The translations under genes and the position numbers were made by a program. From Allacma fusca (lineage: Eukaryota; Arthropoda; Collembola; Symphypleona; Sminthuridae), in NCBI GenBank assembly GCA_947179485.1, contig OX359250.1, positions 30,018,654 through 30,082,653 of the forward strand: a stretch of 64,000 nt of DNA, written 5' to 3'. The notes under the pieces were generated by a model that worked only from the letters and a program-made list of their open reading frames with translations, did not search any database and was not told where the DNA came from. Shown here one piece after another: positions 49,354-61,814 of the stretch; position 1 is the first letter of the stretch, and every line of letters begins with the position of its first letter.

Positions 49354-50129
49354 ATGTTGTCAAATAAAAGTTCCAAATGTGTAGGACTAGCTGCAAACCT
49401 AGTGTATTGGGCCCGGGCAGCCCCTCTAAGATGGTCAGCGACCAAAAGACGAGTTGTGTACTTGGACTCAAAAATGCATCTAATTTCCTGCGTCCTGTCA
49501 TTTTGTGTGATAGTCCTGTATGAGGGGTTTTTAATCTTCCGAACTATTCAAGCTGTACTTAAATTAGAGACTGGTGGGACGGTCTCGAGTGTAGTTCAGG
49601 CAGCGTATGCAGTCTGCACATATGCAATCCCAATTCATTTCCAGCTAAATACATTTCATTTATGGAAATCCATCCCAGTATTTATGAATTCCTACCTGGA
49701 CTGGTACGACATGGTGAAAAGTAAGGATTTTATTTGTTCAAATAATTATGTAAATTTATTGTCCATAATTTTTGCAATATGGTTTTTGAAGCAAGAGTTC
49801 TATAAAATTTTGTATTGTGCAGAGGACTTCCTTATACCACCTCGGTCAGCCCCATTCAAGAACGGCTCTGAGACACTTTTCAAGGTTTTCTACGCCCTCG
49901 GATGTCTCATAAATTTTCAGAATGCAATATTGCTGATGGTCTCCCCTCACAAAACCTTTTTCCTGTCGTCGTTAATGCCAGAACCTCGGAAACTTGGATT
50001 GACAATAAGGCTCTTGTTTTTAATGTTGCATTCCTTTATATGGCTGAACTTCTGGTCCCAGATTTTGTTTTACGGTCATATCTTGTACTCTTATGCCTTC
50101 CCTGGAATTTTTATCCTGGGTGAACTCAG
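49354..50129 (+). CDS. Chemoreceptor-like gene, exon 1
   Basis: It encodes residues 1 to 258 and two bases of codon 259. It has a short basic N-terminus (WARAAPLRWSATKRR), predicted cytosolic by the positive-inside rule, followed by most of the membrane segments. The donor GTGAAA is at 50130. Without splicing the frame would stop immediately at TGA. Confidence 0.85.
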
Positions 50130-50781
50130 GTGAAATATTAATGTTTATTTGGACATTAATCAAGAATTTGGACTTTATCTCTAATATTAATGATTAATTA
50201 CTCATAATTTTCCCGTGGATCTTTTTTTTTTTAAATAAATTATGTGCACATTTTTCTTTATAAATTATATGTATCCTTATCTTTATAAATCAATGCAATT
50301 TTAGCGTATTTTTTTTTCTCTCAGGAGAGCCCCCTCAACTCGGACGATCCAAGATCTACGAAGACCGGACATTTTCATTAAAATGTACAGGACGTTTCAA
50401 GTTGAGCAAATGTTTTTCAATTACTGCCTACAAAATTTATTCTTCCCTGGTCACAAGGTTTTGATGGGTGGTCTGGCCGTTTTGAGTACTTATGGTGCAA
50501 TAAAAGTACACAGCCCACGAGCAATCTTAATGGGTTTTGCAGCTTTTACAAGTTTGCTCTACCTCAGCATTCTTTTCCGGCGCCTGGGTCGTTTCTTCGA
50601 AGTGTCATCCGAAGTCCTTCACTCCTGGCAAGGACAAACCCACTACATGAGGGCTTTCCTTCGCTCTTGCAAACCCCTGTCTGTCAATATAGGTAACTAC
50701 TACATTGCCAAGAAGACAACTGTCCTTTGTATGTGGGGCATTATCATCAACATGACTATAAACTTGCTCCTCTCCTTCTAA
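49354..50781 (+). CDS. Multi-pass membrane protein, chemoreceptor-like (two exons, 410 residues)
   Basis: Exons 49354-50129 and 50325-50781 join through CTCAG|GTGAAA and TTTCTCTCAG|GAG to one frame ending TAA 50779-50781. The first ATG (GGAC-ATG) is used; upstream the frame is closed by TGA at 49318-49320. Hydrophobic segments lie near residues 44-65, 78-98, 134-153, 175-197, 216-257 (probably two), 303-320, 324-343 and 391-409, with the last one at the very C-terminus. The loop before it reads AFLRSCKPLSVNIGNYYIAK. Length, roughly seven to nine membrane segments, a basic cytosolic loop at the exon junction (RRAPSTRTIQDLRRP) and a C-terminal helix preceded by an RSxKPLxxxxG-type loop recall the arthropod gustatory/odorant receptor superfamily. 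The diagnostic C-terminal TYhhhhhQF motif of gustatory receptors is not seen, so family placement is an inference; that it is an integral membrane protein is clear. Confidence 0.8.
50325..50781 (+). CDS. Chemoreceptor-like gene, exon 2
   Basis: It completes codon 259 (AG+G) and encodes a basic loop, IFIKMYRTFQVEQMFFNYC, two or three more membrane helices and the C-terminal helix MWGIIINMTINLLLSF. The intron is 195 bases, with a strong T-rich tract before the acceptor. No canonical AATAAA is close downstream. Confidence 0.85.
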
Positions 50782-53021
50782 ATAATGAAAACTAAATTTA
50801 ATTTAGCACTGTAACTTGTAGTCCGGGAATACTCTGTAATTACAATGCACAAAAGGATTGTAAACATTGCCATTATGTAGGATTGTAATTGAAACCAATT
50901 TAGCCAAGTTTTGTAGGAGCATGATTGATTTTGGTTGTGTCTTTCTCAACTAAATTGGTTCTAGTTTGGCTCCTAATGTCCTAATCTAATCCCAGGTAGC
51001 AGTACCCCTCTCCACATATTAGCTCTCAGGCCTAGGAATTACATACCCACGGAAGGGTGTAGGGAAACAGTGTCGGAGGCCTGTTATGGAGGGACCTCAA
51101 CAATAGAATAGCTCGGCGTATCTCAACTCAACAGGTATTTTACTCATGTAATTTAATGCTATTAGTTGAAAAATGGGTTGAAAAGACCCTCCTGCCTTGT
51201 TACTGTTTTATTGGGGGCTACAATTACAGGCTTCAGCAGGCACTCCGAGAAAATGAAAGGTGAGTGTTTTTAATCAAGAGCGGATCTTTTTATTCTCCCC
51301 ACAGACAGTTTCTCCATCGTTTCCCTTTGTATTTATGCTAAATCATCCTGAAATTTTTACATATCATCCTGGAACATGCACAAGTTAAAACAAATCTCCC
51401 AAAACTTACTCTCATCGAATCCGAAGCCTACTCTCACCAGCTAACTTGTTCAAAATCACATCTCCTTACCTTTGTACAACTTCACGGTGGAGGCTAATTA
51501 CATTGATGATGTTATTGTTCCATCAATTCCATCGCCTCCTTTCTTCCACAGCTACTCCCCATTAATATAAAGCTCAGGGCTCATGTGGACACTAGTCACG
51601 TCATATAATCTATATGGTGCTTGTTTTCCTTCGTGTAATACTTCAGAGAGCTCTCATATTTCTATATGACATCTGCACAGATTTAATTGAATTTGATATT
51701 GTAACATGGAAAAGGTATTCACCAGGCCCCAATCGAGTGGCATTACTCAACTTGCTACTACATTGTTCAGTAGCTGTGCATCTGATGTAAAAATGTCAAA
51801 TAAATTGGAATGTGTGCACTGAACATTTTATGACAGTATGGACAGGGGTGTTGCATGGGGGAAACTCATTTATTTTAGCGTGTATTATCTCGTCGTCTGT
51901 ATAGTCTGTGTATACGTATGGGCTGTAATGTGATTTTGTCTTGCAAGAAGTGTAGGTATATTTAATGCATTTAATACTCGTAATTAGAACATTCTTTGAC
52001 CAGACCTGCAGTAGTGGATATAGTTAGCGTACCATGTAGAGTAGTCAGTGTACGATGTAAATGTAAAAGATGGGTGTAAATTCAATAAAAATAAGATGAT
52101 AGCAATAAAGCTGACTTGCACACGGGGCGATGGTTGGCTGGGATTGCGGATTGTTGTGCGATTATTATTGTATGTACAAGTGTTGACAGCATGGGCATAT
52201 ACTTATATATAGGAGATAGAATGGAAACAATTTGGTAGCTAATTCTCCACCGTATGGAGCAATTACAAGGAAATGAAGCTTCACCATTCGAGTGTAGGCG
52301 ATAGACTTGAATATTAATATGGGTGTTGGTGCATGGTTGCATATAATTGCCTCAGTTTAGAATGACAGGACATGAAAGAGAAGCAAGCAGAAGATTAATA
52401 AAAGGTAAGCATGGATGATTTGCTTGGGAGGGTAAGTAGTCAGTAGTGGCAGCATAAAGGGACAAGATTTCACATGTTTAAATAATAACTACAAAAGATG
52501 TAAACTTGATCATATAACGTTTTAGCCTTTAAATACCCAATATTATAACTAAACTGTAGGACTGGGTCGGCTTATGTGCTTATGTATGTATGTATCTACA
52601 TATGTATGCGTACATACAATGTATGTATGTACCCATAGGGAATTCTCCTTCACGACTCACGTTGGATGTAGGTAGATTTAAGCAAATGCGATATATTACT
52701 CTTTCACGTCCTGGTTTTAAAAAAATCCAGCTATTACTGTCGATGCATAGGAGTATATACAAGGATGGGACAGATATGCAGAGAGTTGGTGCCACGCTGT
52801 TAATTGGCTCTTCGTGACTTTGCAAGTTTTGTAAATATTGTTGAACTTGAAATGGACTGGTGGCTGGTTGACTCTCGGCGGAGATCGAGCTGATTCACGG
52901 TTCACTTGACTCCACAATAGCTTGGGAAGAAGATAATAAGAAGCCTCTCTGTATCCACTGATACAATATTTATTGCTCACCCCTTTTTCCAACCTATTAC
53001 ACTTCATTATCTCCTATCAAG

Positions 53022-53105
53022 CGTGTTTGTCTGCAAACACTCGCACCGCTCGACGCTCCCTTCCCTTCCCACAAATTAACTTCGATCAAAGGAAACCCTA
53101 ATTGT
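53022..53105 (+). repeat. Noncoding block C, copy 2 (partner at 25331-25414)
   Basis: It contains GTGTTTGTCTGCAAACAC (a near-palindrome), CACCGCTC, CCTTCCCACAAATTA and CCCTAATT in the same order as copy 1, with small indels. Confidence 0.55.
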
Positions 53106-55552
53106 CAGCCGACCAAACCCAACCTCCAGATCTTCCATAAACTTCCAATCCGTATATTATTAATACACTTTACTTATTTGTACAGAAAAAATACACCCTT
53201 TAACGCATATTACATCTTCCTCAGAGCTTTTCGCACTCCTCCCGCATCCTCTAGACGAGACACTGACTATATACCCAGACCTTCCCGTCCCCATATCCTC
53301 CGTATGCATACATATGCACTCTGTATAGTAAATATAGTCATTCCAACATTTTAGCAACCATACTCACAACCATTTACAACACAGATAGAGGATCTACTCC
53401 ACCGGATTCTATTTACTTCAATTATACTTACACCTGTGCTTACCCGATGGAAAATGCTGATACAATCATCAGAGCGACAAAGCACTTGGCTTGACACATC
53501 AAGAACATTCACACACCTTGGTATTTACGCTACCACAGAAGAGGCCTGTACAGCTACTGCAAATTCCATGCACATTGATAATCTAATAATTGTTGGGTTT
53601 TCTTATGTTTCGAGAGGAACAATTAGGTCTACGACTCTGCACATTCTCATCCTGAGTGATAAAAAAAAAAGTTGTTTGATCATATATGAGAAATATATTT
53701 TAAAAAGTTCAGACAGTCATGCTCCTAAAAGACTAGGTATTAGTTTTCTAGTCTTATTGTTTTAGGACTGTCTGGGCAAGTTATATACAACAGCAGTTCT
53801 CCGTATGGAGGGAAAAATCCCATAAATAAAGGAAGAGAGGTCTCAAAGTTTACATTTTTTCAGGCACATCCGTTAGTTTACAACTTTCCGCTTGTTTGCT
53901 TTCAAGACATGAAATTAATTAACGCGAGCGCATCTTGATTATGAATTTTAAATTCATTTTAAGATTTTTTTTTGCGAAAAAATTCCTGGTTGAGGCTACT
54001 CATCTAGAACCAGTCCGGAGTATAATTTTACTCCAATCCTGGTATTACCAGTATGTACTTAAAGTTGGACGGCAAGGATGAGCCTATCTATATATCTATA
54101 ATAAGTATGTACAGGATATGCAGGGGCTGGTATAAGAACGGGACAAATTAGGATAATTTTAAGAGTTGTGAGTAGATTAAATTATTGTGGATTTTTCCTT
54201 TAGTAACAGTGGATAATTAGGGAGAGGAATCATAGTTGCTTTCTAATGAAATAAATTCATGCAAATTAGGGGATGCTCAGTGGGACTGAGCATATAAGTG
54301 TCCATATGTCATGTCGAGCTTGATGGATGAACTTGCCTACTGTATTAAAAGCGGTGGCACTAACAATGGAAGGAAAATGGTGGACGGTTTATGGACTATA
54401 GTCAAGATATGGATAATTGTGTGTAAGCAACAGCCATGGAACCAAAGGAAAAACTTAGGGGATGAGGTGTATGTTAAGGCTAAATCATAACTTGATGGAC
54501 CAATTGTTTGGTAGTTGGAGGGGATTTTAAGAAATGATTGTTGGAATTATTGCTACTGTTCATTCACTTGTATGTTATATGTAGTCTTTGGAGTGGGGAG
54601 TACAATTACCATAGTATGCACGTCCAGGTCAGTTATAAGCGGTAGCCCGTACGTGAGGATGGTATAGGTTTGAAAAATTAAATTGGGAATAATCAAAATG
54701 ATAGTCATTTTGTAGTTGGAATAAATGTGTAATAATGAGCCTGAAGTATGGCGTCAGGAGGGAGGGGAAACCAAATCAGGATTGGCCATAGATACTACTG
54801 ATTCGGAGATGAACAGAGGAGATTAGCCGATATGGGGGTGAAGAGTGTATGTGAAGAAGCAAGACGGGTACATGTACCAAGTTTAGTCTGTACAGTGTAG
54901 CTCGGAGCTCATACGTATATAAAGGGACATAGAGATGAAGGATAGAAGAATATACGTTCTGAAGGAAAATCAAACTGGATGATCAAATTGTTCTGATGAA
55001 ACAAGTTGGTCAGTTTCAGTTCAACTAAAAGAGCCAGTAGCCTAATTAGATTGTGTTGACTATCCAAACCACTTCTCTTCGATTATCGATGGCTTTTCCA
55101 CTTCATTAATCTTAAATATGCATACTCATCCCAATTGATTCTATCGTCTTGTTTTTCTTGTGCTGATTCCTATCCTCATCCCATAGCAGCCATCATCAGG
55201 CTTCTTTAACATCGTCATACTAACATCATCACACGATTAATACTCGCATACATTTCCCCTTCTGAATTTGAATACGAGAAATCTATGGGAACGTCTGCCT
55301 AAAATATATGTGTAGGGCTTTTCAAAATTATGTACAACGTGGTCCCTCCTAGCCCTGGCTTGAGCACACATCCACACACTTGCATACATACAATAATTAC
55401 ATACACTGACATTCACATACATACACACATCCACAATAACTTATGCTCCACAGTCATAAAATTTACCTCTATCAAATATATCTACGAATGAGAAATGAAA
55501 ATTCAACACACCTGCCTCTGTCATGATGATCCTCTTCCCTTACGGTTTCGTC

Positions 55553-55577
55553 TTCTCTCTCTCTCTCTCTCTCTCTC
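55553..55577. repeat. (CT)n microsatellite
   Basis: About 12 CT units. Confidence 0.88.
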
Positions 55578-58188
55578 AACCTCCTTATTAAATATGCACA
55601 GGGTATAACTTTTCATTCATGAATACAATTACAATTATTATTATTTATCAGTTTTACTAACGATAACTTGTATCCACCCTTATTTTCCAATTCAAGGGCT
55701 TTGTCCAGTACATATTATATGTGAGTAGCAAGTTACCCAAAGAGGAACGAAGGAGTAAGCGAACCAATTTATTAACACTGGCTCCCTTGTAAACTCCTCT
55801 TACCTCGTATTGGTGCATTCATCAATTTATGTGACTGCTTTTAATAGTAAAACAAGTCGTATGACATCAACATAGTCTATTCTGAGGGATGTACACAGTC
55901 TTGGGCTATAGGTTCCCCGGAGATGATTTCCCTAGCAAACATAGAAATAGATATATTGTCTCTTCTCACTCCATTACAGCAAATGTTTGAATTAGAGGTA
56001 CAAGAAAGGAGCACATATCGTTTAATACTATTTTTCCCCATTTGCCTCACAAACTCATCTCTTTCCCAATGACTTTTCGCAAGGGAAGAATAAATGGGAT
56101 AAGATGGGAAAATTGCAGCTGCATCGTCAACCTTCATTTGTGCCCTTAATGGTAATTTGATTTCTGTCACTTAAATGTGTAGGACTAAAAATACTTGGGA
56201 AAAACAAGTTTTTCTACTTTTTCCTTCTTTAGAGATGCAAATTGGTACGGTGGGGATCTGTTCCTCCAAAAGTGTATACACATTGAATGACAGTATTATG
56301 ACTTTTGTAAAACAAGACTAGAATCGTAAGCGGAATTTCTCACTCTAGAAATTTACGGATTCAAATGAGTGTTTAAACCATTATTTTTATCTCGATTACA
56401 CGAATGAATAGGAAAAAATCGAGTAATGCCACGTTCATTGTTCTCATATTACATGCAATGAGCACTTGGATGTGTTGTAAAGGTCCAGTTACCACAAGAT
56501 CAGCTTCTATCGTCGTACCAATCAATGATGCAGAACTGGCGGAAGGGCAAGGTGAGCTGTTGAACAAATGACAATTTTATGCTATCGTCCGACGTCGGCA
56601 GGGCCGTGTAAAAGCTAATTTTCAGTCTCTCACTCTCTGTGTACATACCAGCACAAGTCTCAATTTTGCAGGAAACAAAGAAAAGCAACTGGATTTTACT
56701 TTTTTATCAATAAAAAGGCGGCACGCTATACAATTTAACACGGATAAATTACAATGTACATGTGGGCAAACCGAAACTTTACAATGCTATTTAGCAGAAC
56801 AATCTCTACTTTTACAAGATGATAAGATTAGAGGCTGAACCGGGTCAAAAACTAACGGTTTGATGCATGATTTCTCCACTCAAACAGGATTGCTCAGAGT
56901 TTTGTCGAGAATTCGTGGGAAAAGGTAATTATATTATTGGAATATTACAATAGAATTTATAATCTCGGGGTTATCATTCCATCTGAAAGCTAAAAGGTTT
57001 GATTGTATCGACTCGGTTGTAGTTAACATTTTCACAGACTCTGTAAAAACAACGACGATCAATTGATAGGCAAACCATAAATTGTGACTAGGAATCTCCC
57101 AGCCAATTCCATACATCCTTCCATTTCTCCTACATGCTCCTAACCCATTTATAGATATCTATATCAACCAATTATGGAAACCTACCTCCAACTTAGGGTT
57201 TAAGCCTGTATTTAAAAAATTCCTCAAAACGAAAACTCCCCGTCTGGGTAACTACATATATCTGTACTCCTGCAGTGTAGGTAGCTAATTCATAATCTAC
57301 CTGGTAGACTCCATAACTTATGCAAACCTTTCATGATAATGCTCTCTGGGGCTCAAGAGGTAAATGCATAAACATAGAGGTCCATGTTTTGTATGTGTAC
57401 GATAAAGTAACTTATGTGTGTACATATGTATGTTCATACATTCCCAAACTACGAAAGTAAGTAGTGGATGAGTAGTGTGCTGAAGCAAGCCACCCCATGG
57501 TAGGAAATAGTTTTACTAAGGGTTTCAAACGTTCGTTCACTTTAATTAGTTCATTAGAGGAAGCATGCGTTTTATTTGCCTTGGTTAAGTAGAAATGCGT
57601 GCGGTAGAGATGAAGTCCAACTGAACAGGATGGACAGAAATGTGTAATGTTTTCCCAACACGTGGAATCAACCGGAGTCAAAATCTTTCCATGGATAGAT
57701 ATATAGAGAGGGCCCACTGCATCTATAATTTGCTGTTTACATTTAGCTACCTAATAGTCTCCATCCTACCTGACTATACGGTGGGCTTCCCCAGCAAATC
57801 GATAATTTTTACCAACTTTATTTCTTCCACAGGTATCTCCATCAAATCTTCATGCATTTATGCAATAATTTATGCCCACGTCTCTACATTACATTAGAGT
57901 TTACATAAAGGCAGAAAGCACAGAGAGCAGGAAGCATACTAGTTAGAAGTAGCCTTACACCATTACTGTGCTTCAAGAGTCAGAGTCCAAGTGTGGCACA
58001 AGTGCTGCAGAACAATAGGAAAAGGAACACTTCCAGAATTGTTCGCCGGTCCAGTTTTTTTTATTCGAGGTAGATATGTAATACCAGCTATTCTTTATTT
58101 GTCCATGCCATTACACGGTGGAACAAAAGAACTCACGGGCGCATTGTTAGTTAAAGCAGTCGTTGAAAAAGTCTACAGAAAGAGGAGG

Positions 58189-58189
<1 letters not shown>

Positions 58190-58231
<42 letters not shown>
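58190..58231. repeat. (AG)n microsatellite
   Basis: About 21 uninterrupted AG units. It inflates the open frame 57991-58281 with an Arg/Glu tract. Confidence 0.92.
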
Positions 58232-58234
<3 letters not shown>

Positions 58235-60707
58235 TAATAGAAATGGAGAGAAATGCGCTACGACTGGAAGTTAAAAGGTAGAGAGCGTCTGCCAAAAGGG
58301 TAGGTCCCTGAGAGCAGCCATTAATTACAAATAATTATGAGGGGTTCAGCATGAGGACTGAAATGTACGGAAAATTATTGTTGAACATGCCAACTGCCTC
58401 AAAGGTTAATTTGTTTTTATTTTCCTCCCTATACTAATGAAATTATATAGGGAAATCATTCCAAAACATACAAATCCCCCGGGTCCTTGGCCCTCAATTT
58501 ACTATAAGTCCAGCTCCACACAGTTTCACAAATAAAAGTCATACCTGGAAGTTATTAATTGGAATCAACGTTCATGTCTAAAGACCTTACTGTTAATTAT
58601 GTCGAGAATTCCTCCAAGACATTTTAAATTGAATTCAGAGCCCTCCAATGGAATTTCAATGCTACCCCCAAATTTAATTTCCTAACACTGGAAATTATGG
58701 ATAATTGCTCTGTAATGGAATAACAAACCACAGACATGTTGCATTCTAATGATGATGACAAACCTCATGTAGAGATTATTCAAGCCAGGGACTGACTGGT
58801 CTGGGCTAAATTAATTGTGGGAGGTAACGTCATTTTTCTTTTACAAACTTGATGCTGCTATATCTATACTTGTTCCAAGGGCTCGTCCCAGAGTACTGGA
58901 GCTTATGAGTATGACTATACATGTGAGAGTTGCTATCATCATTTCAAAAAACGTTTTTTTCCCAACAAATTATGGATTTTTTAAAAATGTTCAAATGATA
59001 AATGCACACAGCTAGATTAAACAATGTTGTTAGCTATAGACTCGTCTCGGAGACGGATGCTGGCTTTACTCTCTGTCGACAACATCATTATTTGCTTTCA
59101 ACCCCTTGGAAAAAATCTGGATTCCTTAACTCCTTCCCTTTTTGTGAGTGGATTCAAGAATTTTCTCAAGTTCATATTTTATTCTGTGTCTGCTTGTCGT
59201 ATGTAGTTTGGTGTGAGGGACTCTGTGGGAGTACTTGTGACCCTTCTTGTCTGAGTGGACTGTATTACCTATGCATGCTCCTGTACTTATCTTGTTACCG
59301 CTAATTTTCTTGCTCAGTAACAACTTTCCTCTTGTGTCATGAGCACATTCTTACATTTCCGATAGTAATTGCTCCGTCTATGTAAATTTATAGGGTTTTG
59401 AGGTAAGCAGTTCAGCAGACAGGTCAGAGTGATTAGGGGACGGTGCTGGGGTACGAGAGAGCATATATTCAGTATGGTTCTGGGCAATTATTGTAGAAAA
59501 GTAAAAGGAAATTTGATTTAATGATACACTAGAGCAATCAAAACCAAATTCAAGCTTGAAGTTAGGGTAATCCAGGGCAATTATTCACAATGGTTGTGTT
59601 GGTAAAATCAATAAAATTCTTTTGATTCTGATTGATTGAAACATTTCCCTTAATTTTTATTCCTTTCAAATCAACGGGTGTATGCAACTCGTTCTCCCTC
59701 TGTCTCTGTGTACATAGATCCTACCACTATCTCATCCATCTCACTTAAGAAAGTAAAATACTCTGTAGATGTTACACTGTGGCGTACATGCGTATGTACA
59801 TACTTGCAAAACCGAGACCGAAACACATAGCCTACATTGCGTCTCGCTAAATTGGTATAAGCACTAACAATAGGGGCTAAATTAGTTGTGCAAAAAAGTT
59901 GTTATTCCGTGAAAACCCCAAGACAGTTTTCCTATTTCGTAATTCATATAATTACCTAAACATTAATTACCTTTTGGAGTGGACGGAGAAGCTACTATAT
60001 ATCTTCTCCATGTTCGGGGTATCATCCCATATGCTCAATCCTCTTGTTCATAGCTATTTATACATACATATATAGACATAGTGGAAGTATCTGAGGAATT
60101 ATTTCTGCCCACGTTGTAAGAGTAATTCGTGGTTGAGGAGGCAAAATGATCTACATGATGTTTTTGTACAGCATGTAGAACATTTTACCTCTTCACCGAG
60201 GATATGTACCATATAATTAAAATTGTATCTAGCCGAAAATTCAATCAAGGAATGAATTTGCAAAGTGTAGGATTTTTCCTTGTGCCTTAATAGGTTTGCA
60301 TGTAGAATGTTCAAAAAATTGGTAATTGTTTATATTTACTTCTGCCAGGACATGTTCTTCCCTACTATTAACATTCGCAAGTTCAGGAAGACTACTGGTG
60401 GGGAGTGTTTATTCCAGTGGAAACGTATATATATATATGTAAAAGGAAGAAATTTAGAAATTTTTATCCGATGTAAAGTTAAGTGAAAAAACTTCGCATT
60501 GTGATTTCCAAGGGGTGTAACATAGCAATTTTGTAATTAACGGACAAGTTCTACCTTTCTTGATTGTAACACTGGGCTCGTTTACAGCTGTCAATTTTAT
60601 TCTTGCTTCCTTACTTGCCCATTGTACCATTTGAGTGGTTTGCAGGTGGCGGTATTTTTATTTAGGGCTATTTTTTTTTTTGCATATGGATATGAAACTG
60701 CAATACT

Positions 60708-60731
60708 TTTATAGGGTCTAGACCCTATAAA
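60708..60731. repeat. 24-bp perfect palindrome
   Basis: It is centred on TCTAGA and extends symmetrically through AGGG/CCCT to TTTATA and TATAAA at the two ends, without mismatch. It stops abruptly at both sides. Confidence 0.85.
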
Positions 60732-61795
60732 TGGTATGGGATAGTATCATATACTTTGGATTCAATGGGGAAGTAATAAGTGTAATATGGGATGATATGC
60801 TGCAAATGAAGTTTTTGGGGGCTTTGTTGCATTCAGGATATATGGGATCAGATAGGAAGTATACAATGTCTTTTGTTATGTCTTTAGAAAAGATTCAGCG
60901 GGTCTGATTAGCATCGGTGGCAGAAGTAAGTCAGCATAGTATTATGCATAGGGATAGGGGGGCCGGGACTGTTCAGAAATGACGGAATGGATTGCAACAG
61001 GTTGAAGGGCCTGACTGAGGAGACGGGAGTGATCAGTACTGTTATATAAATTAAGCGTAAGAAAATGCATGGGATAATTTGAGGTGAGATGGGATAAAAT
61101 GGAATAAGGTTAGGATGAGGTAATGGAGTGTAATCCATTATAAACGGGTACTGTCCATAATTCAAAGTATTGTTAGGGAATTACGGATAGCTGTAATAAT
61201 TATTATGCAAGAGAGCGGTGTGGAGACTGTAATTCAACTGTGAAGACAGGAGAGGACCAGCAGTACAGAAAGGAGTTTTACTCCAAGTTAGATAAGTAGC
61301 TTGATAAGATGCTGAAGACTTTATACAGATAAAAGTAAGTGGTTTTAACATATTATAGTGTAGGTTATCTGTGGGCGCTAATTGTATCGTAATTATTGTA
61401 AGTCGATGTCCGCGCATAGTCTTGATTTGTCGAACAAGTGGAGAACCGACACGGAATAAAACCTGTGTAAGAAGTCTAATAAATTGTAATTAAGGCTAAG
61501 TTTTTCTGGTCAACTTTTACAGCCCTTAATGACCAACAATTTACTGACGAGTGTCGGTCGCTCAGCAACTGCACATAAAGTCACTCTCCACACATATGTA
61601 CGGGCCATGGTAGGAAGGATCAGGTGCTCGTAAGCTCCTACATAGCAGACGCAATCATTTCCCTCTGGCCTTTCTCAAATGTCCAAACTCCTACTATGTA
61701 TTTATATACATACGTACATAGATACATATATACAGTACACCTTGTATAGTGACCAGTCCATTGGGCCTCCTAGCCTGACATGCATGGATATAGGT

Positions 61796-61814
61796 ATATA
61801 TATATATATATATA
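61796..61814. repeat. (TA)n microsatellite
   Basis: About nine TA units. Confidence 0.85.

Noticed and set aside
57991..58281. 96-codon plus-strand frame ending in an Arg/Glu tract
   Set aside because: The tract is just the AG microsatellite at 58190-58231, and the rest has no recognisable motif.
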